NCBI GenBank assembly: GCA_037892935.1
Contig: JAYXKI010000017.1
Location: forward strand, 992,001 to 1,056,000
Length of the DNA: 64,000 nucleotides
DNA from: Phlebopus portentosus
Taxonomy: Eukaryota > Basidiomycota > Agaricomycetes > Boletales > Boletinellaceae
Direction: 5' to 3'
Position numbers and translations under genes: made by a program
The notes under the pieces: model-generated
What the model was told of the DNA's origin: nothing
Database searches by the model: none
The model's input: only the letters and a program-made list of their open reading frames with translations
Part shown: in pieces, positions 10,365 through 21,892 of the stretch
Position numbering within the stretch: the stretch's first letter is position 1
Layout of the letters: every line of letters starts with the position of its first letter

Positions 10365-12500
10365 ATGTCGGACTCAAGTTCGACTCCTGCATCAGGTAGC
10401 TCGGGAACGGGAGACACATCGTACGATAATTCACTTGGAGCAATCCTTATTGGAGGCTTCATCTCGATTTTGTACGTCTATTCGCCGTCTTAAGCCCAGT
10501 ATAAGTGCTAACACGATTTCCTGAATCGCATCGTATTCACTTTGGATTTTAACTTGACTGAAGTCTTTACGGAGTGACTTGTCTACAAGTTTTCATCTAT
10601 TACCAGCGTTATCCAAGGGATAAGCGCTCCGTGAAAAACTTCGTGAGTTTTCAGCATTCATTCTGATTACAATGGGCTCAAATCTGTCCAAACCAGGTCT
10701 ACCTTATATGGGCGATCGACTCCTTCGATGCCGCTTTAGCAGTGCAGATCTGCTATTACTATCTCGTCTCTAACTATGCGAACCCTTTGGCAATCTCCTC
10801 GCCGGTGTGGAGCCTCAAACTTCACGTCTTAATCACGGTCAGTTCCTCCATAGTTTAGGTTTGGATGTGTCTGAATAGATTTGGTTCAGTCCATTAGCGA
10901 CTTCATCGTTCGGAGGTGCGTTTTCTGTTGTTCACAGAATCTAGCGCAATTAACTGATCTTGTATGCCAATGTAGTTTATTCGTGCGAAGGATCTACACA
11001 TGTATGTGATTCCATCCTCTTTGCTAATGTAGCGCTCATGGACGTCTGCGTTTCGGCGTTTTCGGGGAAATGACGATGTCGTTCTCGCAGTGAGCCATGG
11101 TAACAAGCTCATCGCGGTTGGCATTCTGGCGCTATCCGTTATCGACTTAGTTGTTGGGATAAGTGAGTACGAGAATTATCGAGTTTACTTCCGTTGCTCT
11201 TTTCGAAGGAAAGCTTTCTGCATTCCCCCCAGCTGGGCGTTCTTGTTTTCTGCACATGGGATTTGAGTTACCTTCGACCGTCGTATCGCGACTCGGATGC
11301 ATTTCCTCGTTCCATTCTCGCGAGAACCTAGATGTCAGCTAGTGCCACCCCAGCCGGAGCTAGGAAGTGCCCTGTTCCGGTGTCGGCGAGAGATTCTGCC
11401 TCTCCGGATCCCTGAGCACCGCCCGGTCTATTTGTATGGAACGGGACCTTTTCATTTTATCTTAATTATTTTTCGTATGCCTTCACGTGCACTTCTCGTA
11501 TTTTCTTGCCCGTAAGTGATTCATAGCTCTCAGCTGATTTCATTTACCAGTTATTACTGTGCGGGCATTTGGCATCCCGACATTCGCGGGTCTGACTGCG
11601 GTGACTAAATTGTTCTATCTGAACTTCGCGAGTAACATCACCGCGGATATGGCCGTTGCCTCTATCCTTTCTTATTACTTGTGGATAAACAGGACGGGTT
11701 CGCGAAGGTAATGTTCATCCTGGTTTTGTCAACCGGATTCTCAGACTTGAATAGGACGGACTCACTGGTCAAGAAACTCGTTCTTTACACTGTAAACACT
11801 GGCTTCATCACTGTCATTGATGCATCGCTTGGCCTAATTTGCTACGCCATCATGCCCACAAGACTCGTTTTTATCGCGTTTTACCTCAACTTGAGCAAGT
11901 GTACGTCCTTTTTATCTCCGCCACTTGCGTCATTTTCCCTTCTTAACCACCAGTGACCTGCCGCCAGTTTATGTCAATTCCTACCTCGCTTCGCTGAACG
12001 TACGAAAGACGCTTCTTTTGTCGATGAAAGGACAGGGTACCGGGAACGGAGATTATGCGTCCGTGCACCTTTCGCATGACGGTTCTCCCGGCACCTCGCA
12101 GAACATGCCCGCTTTTCGTTCAGTGACCGCCACCGGTCTTAGCGTCAGCATGCCAGAGAGTCGGCTCGGATACGGACAAGCCAGGATTGACCTTGACCTT
12201 GAGATCGGGTCTGGAACGTTGAGTTCTCAGTCAAAGGGCGACGTATCGACGGCTGTCAACACACCGATTGATGGCATCGGCACGCTACTGCACAAGGGAG
12301 AGGTTGGTATAGTAAGTGCGGACGGGCAACGGTTCCCGCCTGGTATCCTCGTGGCCAATGACAAGCACGGTGAACTCGACCTAGAGCCATGCTACGAAGC
12401 GCCGACAAAAAAGGATGTATCCGTCCAAGCTCAACAACGCAGCGAGAAGGAATCGGAATCGGAATCGGACTCCGTATCGTCCGCCCCGATCGATTTGTAG
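10365..12500 (+). CDS. DUF6534-type multi-pass membrane protein
   Basis: A multi-exon gene that begins MSDSSSTPASGSSGTGDTSY, followed by a first helix LGAILIGGFISIL. Exons then encode YGVTCLQVFIYYQRYPRD, VYLIWAIDSFDAALAVQICY, ISDFIVR, GILALSVIDLVVGI and FYLNFASNITADMAVASILS. The canonical DUF6534 block follows: NRTGSRRTDSLVKKLVLYT, then NTGFITVIDASLGLICYA and VYVNSYLASLNVRKTLL. The cytoplasmic tail of about 170 aa is polar, with a Glu/Ser repeat near the end. Predicted topology is about seven helices; the biological role of this Agaricomycete family is unknown. The intron at 11163-11550 (388 nt) is much longer than the rest, and splicing around 10,990-11,025 is uncertain (the simplest intron there would be only 31 nt). 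Confidence 0.8.
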
Positions 12501-13531
12501 CTGGTCTCGCCTGGAGCCATGCTAAGTTCGCATTTCAGAAGCACCCACAATAGCTTCGACTTCTGGAACATGCTTGCGTCGCGTCGGTTCTGGCCTCAGC
12601 TCTTTTCCCTTCCGTCCTCCACCATTTCTCCCACTATCTCTATCTACGTTATTCTTCATTTACAGACATAAATATATTTCTCATCTTGCTTTGCGCGCTC
12701 TTGCATCTCACCGTCTTTATCCAGAGCATTCCTTATCTTGCATTTGTCAGATCCGTCTCCTCATTGACCGCATCTATAAAATATCGGGCAACACCAGGCC
12801 TATTGCATTCGTTTATAATCTCAGCTTGTCTAACCAATTTACATTCGCTTTCATCCAACGATTTATCATTCTATTTGCATCTGTGTATCTGTAGGTTGAC
12901 CAGAAGTAGGCAAAATGCGTACCTTGTATGTACAGCCAAATTCGACACAAAACATAAAGTTGGATGATGAATAATCTTGAGCCATGCCTTTGGAGGTTGG
13001 TAGCATCCGTGAAACCTACACTTGGAATAATGAGAGGGACTAATCGGCCTTTCAGTAACCACCACCTGACTTTAGTGCGAAAGGGTCCGAGTCAGTCTGG
13101 GAAATGAATTTCATAGTGTAGAATGTGAATACGGAGGCTTTGTGCTAACATGGCCAAGCACTTTGTTACCATTTAATGTATTATCATAAAATCGGAAATC
13201 GACGCACGATGCACCACATCATGCCGGGAAAGGGAGAAGCAAAAGATGGAGCTGAAAAAAATGCAGGCATAGCCTAGAAGGGCAGAAGAGAAGAGGCAAT
13301 GGAGTAACATGCTCAACATGGGACATTGAACCAAAAAGCAAAACAAAATAGCATAAGTGTTAAAATGAAACCTTTCCCCATTCTGCTCGCACAATAAACG
13401 ATGCAAATGCTTCTTCAAACTGAATATGAGATGTCCTGCATACTTGTAAGGGATTCGGAATGTCAAGTACCGGAAAAAAAATATAACGAAGATACGAGCT
13501 CGGCTCGCTGGAAATTTGGAAATCGAGAAGC
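12501..13531. other. Convergent 3' regions, no gene seen
   Basis: AT-rich sequence lies between the ends of the DUF6534 gene (plus) and the RING gene (minus). Open frames here are short and have no family resemblance. Confidence 0.5.
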
Positions 13532-15695
13532 TCATGCATCGGAGTCTTGTCCGCCGAAAAGCCCTTGGCCATGCGATCTCCGGAGACCAAGAGATGATGG
13601 AGGGACAACCGCAGGAGGTGTACCAGAGCTAGCAGTCAACGCTGCTGCACTCGCGCTCGACAAGGAACCGCGTCGAGGAAGAGTTCCTCGAACGCCGACA
13701 TGGTTTTCCTTCGGCGAGACAGGTTTCGCCGGCGGAGGACTGTACAACGTGAAATACGAGTGCGTACGAGGAAGGACTGGTCGTGGTGGAGTCCGTTGAA
13801 TCGGAGAGATGGCTTCTGATGCTTGCGCGTAGATTTGGTTCTGCACCGGAGCTTGCGGTGAAGGAGCGACATTTTTCTGGTATTGGGAATAAGGAGTGAC
13901 ACTTGTCTGCACCTGTATACGCTGTTGTGTTCGACGAAGGGATATATTCTGAGAAGAGTTTGATGAAGCTGGAATAAAATAGGTATCGCTGTAGTCGGAT
14001 GAACGAGGTTGTTGATAACTCGCACTTCGAGGCAAAGCAGGTCGAGAACTGTGTTGATTCGCAGGATTTCCCGACTCAGGAGAGGGAACAGACTTCTCAA
14101 GCAAAGAGTAGAGACGAGTTACAGGTGCGATATCCTCTCGTGAAGTAGCATCCTGCATATCAGCCACCGGGACGGGCGGTGTGGTCGGAAATAGGGCACG
14201 TGTGGGAGAGGCAGGACGGTACATGTAGCTGCTTGGCGCAGACGTGGAGACCTCAGGCCGGCCTTCAAAACGATAAATCTTCGCCTTTTCGGTATCGCGA
14301 TTAGGATATGAGTCACTCCGTTGGCGGTTCGCCACCGCTTTCATGGGCGAAACGCCTACATAGGGTTTCAGTGCCGCTGCGGAGTCCGACGCGCGAGAGA
14401 TGTTGCTCGACGTCGAGCTTGTACGGCTAGGCGACTCAGGAGCTCTGCGCCTGTGCTCTTCTATGGGTGTTTCCTCATCTGAATAGAGACTCTGTCTACT
14501 GTCCGCTAATGTAATGGTCGGCGGCACGGGAGACAGACGGAATAGCCCAGGATCGAGATGACTAAATACGTCCACATCGTCAATTGATTTCGACGAGCCG
14601 GCGGGTTTCTGACTTGTGTATCCATCCGGAGCTTTAGTGTAGAACAGCTGAGCTGCGGATGTAGAGCGACGAGGCGCTTGCGGCTTATTGGGCGACGAAA
14701 AGTGGATTTTGTCCATTTCGTCACGCAGCCTGGTGCATTCCTCTGAGACGAAGTCATACTGATAGTTCAACGTCAGCCTATAGTTTCCGATGAGAATATT
14801 GGCGACATACCTTTCTGAGAACCAGAAATTGCGAGGTTACATAAAGTAAATCAGCTCGGCACGACCTGTATTAAAGGAAGGAAGCACATTACCTCTGCCA
14901 TTCAAGTTCTTCGATTCGCAAACGCTCTTTCAAGCTTGCTTCCACGACTCTGGCGGATTCCTGATCGCGGGCTCGACTTCGCTGGAGATCTTGGTATCTC
15001 CGCTCCCAGTCAGTAATCACTTGCTTGTTCCGGTTGTTTTCGGACCGTAGATCAAATGTGCTAGCCTCGAGTTGTTGATACCTCGTTTGAAGTTCTGTGA
15101 ATCGGTAAAGAAGTAAGAACGAGGATCGAAGATCGGTATGCTGAGTGATTGTAGTTGATCGGTTTTACTATCAGTGACAAGTGAAAATCGACGGAACACA
15201 CCATGTCTCGCGGTTCCGTGCTCAGAAACGCGTGGATTTCTCGTATGAGTTCACGAATGCCGCGTTCTCGTACACCATTGGTGAAGGAACTTCTTAATAC
15301 CAAGTCAGAAATTTTACGCTCGAACTGAGTTGCTCGTGGGATATCATCAACTAGTCCAAGTGCGTTATCTGCCGGAAGCTCGAGATGCTTCTCCCCTGTC
15401 CTGGAAGGGCTAGGCGTCCGACGGCCATCAAGCAACTGCGAGTCCGCACGGTCAACATGCAGTCGTCGAAGCTCCGAGGCCTCAAATGGCGAGCGACACA
15501 GAGGGCAGATGTGCTGGCGCAAAGACTTCAGACAGCTATGGAGATGGTCAGAGCCGGGTTGAACAAAGGCGAGTGTGACAATCACCCAAGGCAGAAAACA
15601 TGACCGCAGGAAATAGAGTAGGGTATGTTCTGTGGTCGAGCATCGTAGCTCTCGAGGCAAACGTCACAGGTGGAAGCGGGGTGGACGACCAGCAT
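13532..15695 (-). CDS. RING-finger protein with coiled coil and disordered tail
   Basis: Five exons (15695-15586, 15535-15202, 15140-14893, 14814-14811, 14758-13532) give 640 aa with consistent phases. The N-terminal RING-HC finger has CDVCLESYDARPQNIPYSIS, then CGHVFCLGCLKSL and CPLCRSPF (C3HC4 spacing), so an E3 ubiquitin ligase role is likely. A coiled coil follows (for example ELQTRYQQLEASTFDLRSEN and RVVEASLKERLRIEELEWQR). The C-terminal 400 residues are Ser/Pro/Arg-rich and disordered, with SPxR-type sites. Exon 4 is only four nucleotides (AAAG), flanked by CTCAG and GTATGT; without it the frame does not join. I do not recognise a specific orthologue. Confidence 0.82.
14811..14814 (-). 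other. Four-nucleotide microexon
   Basis: Between a 78-nt intron (14892-14815) and a 52-nt intron (14810-14759) the minus strand has CTCAG|AAAG|GTATGT. Including AAAG restores the frame from EWQR to KYDFVSEECTRL; skipping it shifts the frame. Confidence 0.65.
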
Positions 15696-16740
15696 CTTCT
15701 AGGTACTTCAAGTAGACAGACGGTGGGTTGGTGAGTAGAGGAGGGCGAGGGTCCCGCACAAGTCAGCAGCAGGCGGAGGGTAACCGTGAGGCTAAGGAAA
15801 TGCGTAGAGGAGGAGGCCTAGTTAGACGGAAGGAATGTGCGTAGAGAAGGCACCGAAAGGCTTATAATACAAGATATTAGGAGGAGGATACCAGGTAAGC
15901 ATCAGGTCGGAGACCTAAACCCGGTCGGTCCTGCGAAGCGAGCTCATTCTGCCTACGCTCCGTGCTCCGGAAGTATGAGTGTGCCTATTCAGAGGGTGAA
16001 TCAACCTTCTGGTTCAGCTGCTTTGTGCGAGCGGAAACTCGCGACGCAGATTAGCATTTCATGAATGTCAATTTGAGCATCTTCGGGTATTCAGTTCCCA
16101 TGAGAAGTGATGATTGGTTCGATACCAAAACGACCAGAAACATGGTGCACGGGGCTTCGCGCATATCCTCACGGTCAAAGCTTAAAGGTCCTGTCAGCAC
16201 CTTGCTTGTCTAAAAAGTAATGATTTACCGTGGGTAAGGCGAACTATAGGTTTTATCGAGATCAGGAATAGAGATACACGGTCGATTCCTGAGGTACGTT
16301 TCCGTGCACATCAAAGCCATATCCATGAGGCTGTCGCGTGCTAGGTTCGAAACTTAATATGGGTGCTCTGCCAAGTTTCTTTTTTCTCATGCAAGTAGTC
16401 TGGAGGGAACTTGGCGGGGTTGAGAGGAGAATGTGGAGGGCGGAGGAAACCAAGGCCAAGGTTTGTCCTGTGATCGACGAAACTGTATTGTTTCAACTCC
16501 GCTTGAACAAAATACGTTGAGTGATCTTCACATAAGTAGGACATCGTTCTGTTCCTCCTCGCTTTCTCCACAAGTACAGCCGTAGGCAAGAAACACACAC
16601 TCAACGCGGTTTACATATGGACTCTGCATGAATATGCGATGGAGAGAGGGTCTATCCTGGTCACAATTCACCTTGGAATCGGTCGTTTCGTCCGAGCACC
16701 ACAAGGAATTGCATCAAAATATTGGTGACCGAACGAAGGA
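15696..16740. other. No gene seen
   Basis: Divergent promoter side of the RING gene followed by sequence with only short, unconvincing open frames on both strands. Confidence 0.4.
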
Positions 16741-17181
16741 CTAGCGTTCACGGAAATCTTGATGGCATTTTAGCCAACTTGCGACACTGGCTGTGCTGCC
16801 AACGACATGCTTGTCGCGAGCTCGATGGCATACATGAGCTTGAATTGCTCCCATGTCTCTCGCGAACAGATGCATGAGTTCTGCATCAAGCATGGATTTT
16901 TCATCTGGCGGTGGATCAACTACGTACCCCAGTGACATTGTCACTCCTGTTCTTCAGGGAAGTTTGCGAAGCGAATGGGTGTCCTCAGAGTAAGTTTGCC
17001 GCACGAAACTGCGCAAGGCCGCCGCCTCTTCGAGACGCGTTCCCTCGCGTTCGTTCGAGGATATAATATTCTTGGAATAGTCAAGTGGTTCGTACTACGA
17101 ACAGCACGGAACGGCATGTCTTTCTTGATACTCAAAAAAAAGCTCACCTTTCTCGTACATGAGTTTTCGGCTGCATATCAT
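16741..17181 (-). CDS. Hypothetical small gene, model uncertain
   Basis: From an ATG at 17181 the frame reads MICSRKLMYEK. A 52-nt GTGAGC...GTAG intron follows, then YEPLDYSKNIISSNEREGTR and SFVRQTYSEDTHSLRKLP before a stop. A second open stretch at 16944-16741 encodes SLGYVVDPPPDEKSMLDAEL and a region ending WLKCHQDFRER. The two may be joined by a weak intron or be separate. Composition looks protein-like, but no domain is recognised. Confidence 0.3.
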
Positions 17182-18459
17182 TTATCGGCTCTATGAAGTT
17201 GTCTATGGTCATCCTTTTCACGAGATCGGTACACGATCTTCTAGCTACGAGTAGGGGTCCAAACAGAATATAAGGGCTCCACACCGTGTCCACTCTAGTT
17301 GTCTTCACATTGCGCCAATGGTACTTCCTAGCTCACGTTGCTGTCATATCTCATTTGCCTTGTTTATTACCGAAGACTCGCTCTCAGATGACTCGTTCTT
17401 ATCGTCCTTTGTTCGGAGTGTTCATGTTCAGTTGTTCGTTCTACACCGGCCCAATTTAGACTTCGCTCAGCACATGGATCACCTTATCTCCCACGAACGC
17501 TCCGGAATAGACGGTCGAGTAAACTCTGTTTAATTAGAAGTAGGAAGGCCCGTCCTTTGCTTAACTTGGGAGAAGAAGCGGGTGAGTACTGATAATCGAT
17601 CTTTATCTCTATTCTTTCCCTTGGTATATTCAGCAGCCGAGCCTCCGCCGTACCTTCGATCCTTTCATTTCACTTCATTGCGCCTTTGAAAGTCTCTCGT
17701 ATACACGTTTCGGTATGCAGTGTGCTTGCTTCTCGCTCCATCTCTAGGCCTGTTCTTTGGTTATAGGGAGGCCACGTGTATATTATCAGTGGTAGATTCC
17801 TGGCGGGAACTTCGTTGTCCATCTATTCCTGGACTCCGTGGCACGTCTTTTGCTGAAACTGAGCAAGCATCCCAACGGCCTCAGACCATATCTTGTATAC
17901 ACAAAGCCTTTATAACGCTCCAAGGCAGCGAAGATAGTAAAGTACTCTAGTCAAAGATGATTCACAGACGGTGTTAGAATTGATGAGTAAACAAAGAAAC
18001 CGGAGTATTTTGACCTCTGCCAACTCAGCAAACTCCGGCTTTGACCAAACCTAGACGGACAAATGACTGAACTGCCTGTAACTGCCTGTAGACAAAGTTC
18101 GCTTCTACATCTACAAATCTATTGTAAGGTCATCTTGTGATTCGCCGCTTTCCTTGTGGCTGCTCTCATTTTGGAGGATCTTGTATGTTAGCGACAGCCA
18201 AGTTGAGCTCGCGACAGGCGGTGTGCAATGAGCACCGACTCTACTGAACGAAAGAAGTTGGTATTCAGATTGCAGTGCAGGTGTGGGAGAAAGAGGCATT
18301 CCCACGTGCCCATGATCGCGACTTGAATTTGCTGTGCTGTGTACATCACACGCACGTCGTGTCGAGCAAGCCGACTATCATCACGACCGTCTCCGGTAGA
18401 CGTTGCAGCACAAGCGCAGAATTTTCCTTTGAAAGTCTTAATACTTCTTTTCTTCAAAC
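17182..18459. other. No gene seen; promoter side of the dehydrogenase
   Basis: Short open frames only. A TATA-like tract (GAATATAAGGG) is near 17,270 and pyrimidine-rich sequence lies before the dehydrogenase start, but I cannot tie either to a transcript. Confidence 0.35.
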
Positions 18460-19828
18460 ATGTCCAAGCTTGGTATGCTCGGGATGTTCCTCGACCAGGC
18501 CTACCCGCCCTCTCCCAAGTTTACAGAGGCGGACGTACCTGATCTGAGTGGGAAGGTAGTAGTCGTCACAGGAGGAAATACTGGTCTTGGAAAAGAGACT
18601 GTGAGAGTGCGTTCACGATATCTAACATCGTCTGATGCTACAGTTCGCCTGACTGAGCGTGAAGGTAGTTCTGGAGCATGGAGCAAAGGTTTACGTTGCC
18701 TGCCGCTCCGAAGACAAAGCGAATGCGACTATCAAAGAGCTTAGAGAACAAATTGGGAAGGATGATCTACATTTCATTTCCTTGGACTTGTCGAGCTTTG
18801 CTTCAATAAAGAAAGCTGTAGAAGAATTGAAAAGGTACGAGCTCGACCGCTAATTCATCAGACTAAACTGACTTGATTCAGTAAGGAAGTGAAACTGGAC
18901 ATCCTCTTTAATAACGCGTGCAAACTATCTCTCCTCTCCCATCAATTCTTATAATAACGCTTCGCACAGCGGTGTAATGTCACCTCCCGTGGAGCAACTT
19001 ACCGAAGACGGTTACGACATGACCTTTGGGACTAACGTCGTTGGTCCCTTTCTCTTCACCAAACTTCTCCTCCCTCTTCTACAGAGAGCAACATCAGAAA
19101 ATGGAGAAGCTCGGATCGTGAACACAAGCTCTCTTGGCCATGCAGCAGCTCCCAAGGAGTACATTGTGTGGGAAACGTTGAAACCTGGTGAGAAAGACGG
19201 CCCAGTGGACAAAAAACGACGCAAATTTGGCCCAGATAATTTATATTATCAGAGCAAATGCGTTAGTCTTCCGACTTGCCGCTCCATTCAGTGTAATTGA
19301 CTTCCTTGCAGGGCATCATCATGGTTGCAAATGAATGGGCTAGACGTTATGGAAACCAAGGCATTATTTCGTGCTCACTCCACCCAGGTACATTCCTGAT
19401 TCCCTGCTGAGTCTGTGCCTTGTTGATGATTTTGTTGGCACAAGGAACGGCGGAAAGTGAACTTGGTCGTCACTGGCCAGCTTTCCAGAAAAAGCTGATG
19501 GTACATCTCTCGTGCCGATACAAAAGCGCGTGCTAACTGCTGATACTAGGGTATATTTATTAAGTTAAAGCCCACTGCTCTAGGCGCCATCACGCAGATA
19601 TACGCCGGTACATCACCAGAAGGTAAAGAACTTAATGGAAAGGTATGCTCGCTCGGACGTCCGTTCCCAGCCCGTCCGTCTGAACGATCCGTTATGTAGT
19701 ACCTCATTCCCTGGGCGCGTGTAGGCAAGCCGCGGGAAGATATACTTGACGAAAAGCAAAGCTCGAAGTTATGGACTTGGTTGGAAGAACAGACAAGATC
19801 TGTCGTAGAATCTTCCAAGTCTTCATGA
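18460..19828 (+). CDS. Short-chain dehydrogenase/reductase (retinol-dehydrogenase-like)
   Basis: A multi-exon gene starting MSKLGMLGMFLDQAYPPSPK. A classical SDR Rossmann fold is visible: VVVVTGGNTGLGKE (TGxxxGxG cofactor loop), VYVACRSEDKA after the second strand, HFISLDLSSFASIKKA (Asp contacting adenine), ILFNNA (NNAG-type motif), IVNTSSLGHAA (catalytic Ser) and YYQSK (catalytic YxxxK). The C-terminus runs through IISCSLHPGTAESELGRHW to VVESSKSS. The Arg after strand 2 favours NADP(H). Family members reduce or oxidise aldehydes, ketones, retinoids or secondary metabolites; the substrate cannot be read from sequence. No signal peptide, probably soluble or peripheral. Confidence 0.9.
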
Positions 19829-20228
19829 CCTTGGTCGCCGCTTGCTGATAGACTTCAGTTCATCCGATTTTTTTGTGAGATTCTGTATTACTTTTAGAGT
19901 ATATAATGTGTAATTCGAATTGTTCTTGACGAGCGCATCACATGTCCTGCGTGGTGAAACGAGAAATGTTTTTTCGCTGGCATCGCCTCATGAGATTACC
20001 GACTAAAACCTGTGTTATCAATTGTCAAGGGCGGTGATCCGTGCTGATCTGCTGCGAGGCGATGAAGATCAGTTGGTTGCCATATAAGGTCTCACTGCGT
20101 CGTCAACAAGTTGCTTTCCTTCACCCCTTCTCCAGCCTCTCTTGCCTGCTGATTGAATATTGCCCTTTCTTTTCCACTTTATACCTAAGTCCATCGTAAT
20201 TACAGAGGCTTTTAATCAAGAGAGAGAG
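19829..20228. other. Spacer between two co-directional genes
   Basis: 3' end of the dehydrogenase and promoter/leader of GNA1. The leader just before the ATG at 20229 contains a short GA run. Nothing else seen. Confidence 0.5.
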
Positions 20229-20990
20229 ATGCCCTTGACTCCCGATTCCCAACTCGAGCTGCTGTTCCCTGCAAAAGTCATCCCGTTGGACGTCAAGAAT
20301 GCGTTGGACAAGTCCTTGCACGTTAGTGACATTTCGCCTTGCCCTCTAACGTAACCCATCTTACTACCGTATCTGCAAGATTCGACCTCTTGCGTCTACA
20401 GACTACAAGCGTGGCCACCTGTCTGTGCTCTCGGTATTGTCGATCGTAGTCGACCCGGGTGAAGAAGAATGGGTCGAGCAATTCAAGGCCCAAAAGGCCG
20501 CACCAAACACGTACTACACTATCGTTGTGCTCGACCATGCGACAGACCGCATAGTCGGTGTCGGCTGCGTCTTCATTGAGCGCAAGTTCCTGCGCGGGCT
20601 TGGCAAGGTTGGCCACATCGAGGACATCGCGGTCGACGCGTCTTGTCAGGGAAAGAAGATCGGGCAGCGGATCATCGACGCTCTCACCCGAATCAGCGAG
20701 GGTCAGGGCTGCTATAAGACGATTCTGAACTGCAGTGATAAGAATATCCGTACGTCCACTTTGCTCGTGTTTAATTCTTTGTGTGGGGTGGAAGCTAACA
20801 TACTTGTCACTTCTAGCCTTCTACGAGAAATGTGGTTACCAGAAGAAGGAAAATGAGATGGTGCGCTACATTTTCGTTCGGAATAGCGTCTGCTACTTGG
20901 CTGACTTGATGTGCATAGGCAAAATACGCGTCACTCAATGTTCCTACTCCTGGACCATCCCCGTGCCCATCACCGATCCCTAGACTATAA
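20229..20990 (+). CDS. GNA1: Glucosamine-6-phosphate N-acetyltransferase
   Basis: Four exons (20229-20321, 20380-20749, 20817-20860, 20919-20990). The protein starts MPLTPDSQLELLFPAKVIPL. The GNAT core shows IVVLDHATDRIVGVGCVFIE, GKVGHIEDIAVDASCQGKKI with the acetyl-CoA pyrophosphate loop (QGKKIGQR), then CYKTILNCSDKNI and PFYEKCGYQKKENEMAKY, the hallmark C-terminus of GNA1 (EC 2.3.1.4). It acetylates GlcN-6-P with acetyl-CoA to give GlcNAc-6-P in the pathway to UDP-GlcNAc, the precursor of chitin, N-glycans and GPI anchors. Cytosolic, normally essential. The short proline-rich tail after NVPTPGPSPCPSP is non-conserved. Confidence 0.95.
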
Positions 20991-21892
20991 ATTATTCTGC
21001 ATGGACTTCATAAATCTCTGTCTTCCGAAATGTGACTTCCTCTCAGGACACTTCTTTGACCACAACTACATCTAGAAATTTCGCATATCTTCTATTCCTA
21101 CATTGGCCACCGGACACTTCTCTCTTGATTCTAGAATGATACCCGACCTGTTTAGCTTCCGAGTGACGCTTCGAGTAGTAAACAATCTAATTTCAGTTGC
21201 TGAGGAGCAACTTGACTTTGCGTATCGTGTTCATCAAGGACGCGGATTTTAGCCCATGGCGTGGACGAGTGTACGATGTTCAATTTACTTTGCATGCTAT
21301 TTCTTGAATAAAGTTACTGGTCACTCATACAATCCAGGTAGCTTTCTTTCCAGATTCTATTCGGTTACTCTGAACACCTTTTTCTAGGGATAGAATCGTC
21401 AATGCGTAAATGGATAGTTGCTTTGTTTCGTCAAGATATGACGTCTACTTGGACCTCAAGTTATGGGTGTATCATCCATTGTTCATAAGAGACACGGCTT
21501 CTGCCCATGTAGCGGTGCATATCGGGGTAACTCCTACATAACAAGATTAACCGCGGTCTTAGCCCTGGGCCCAGCGAAAACTATGGATTCGACGTTCACT
21601 AGAGCAACTTGCCACCGCGCACAACCGTTGCCGGAAAAGGTCCCCCGTTAACGGCCAGAGTTGATCCAGTGCTTCTTGCTGGGCTCTTTGCACAGGTAAG
21701 TAACACAATTGGCAGACTTGATCTTTGTACATGTGATCCTCAACGAATGTGAGCCTGTACCGCCGATGCTTCCGGTGTGTCTCGAGGTTGTTGAAAACAC
21801 ACTCCTAGTCTTTTGTGGAAGTTTGATACTGATGTTCTTCTCCGAGAAGGTACCGTGTAGTGAGCTCGATACTCTCAATTCTTTCAATACGA
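20991..21892. other. Convergent 3' regions, no independent gene seen
   Basis: Lies between GNA1 (plus) and the coiled-coil gene (minus). A minus-strand open stretch at 21896-21648 could be an extra 3' exon of the coiled-coil gene: GTAAGT at about 21,952 and CTTCTTAG at about 21,897 would join it in frame. Confidence 0.35.

Noticed and set aside
16338..16350. A GGTTCGAAAC match resembling a tRNA B box
   Set aside because: No A box at suitable distance, no acceptor stem pairing and no terminator could be found, so it is not a tRNA gene.
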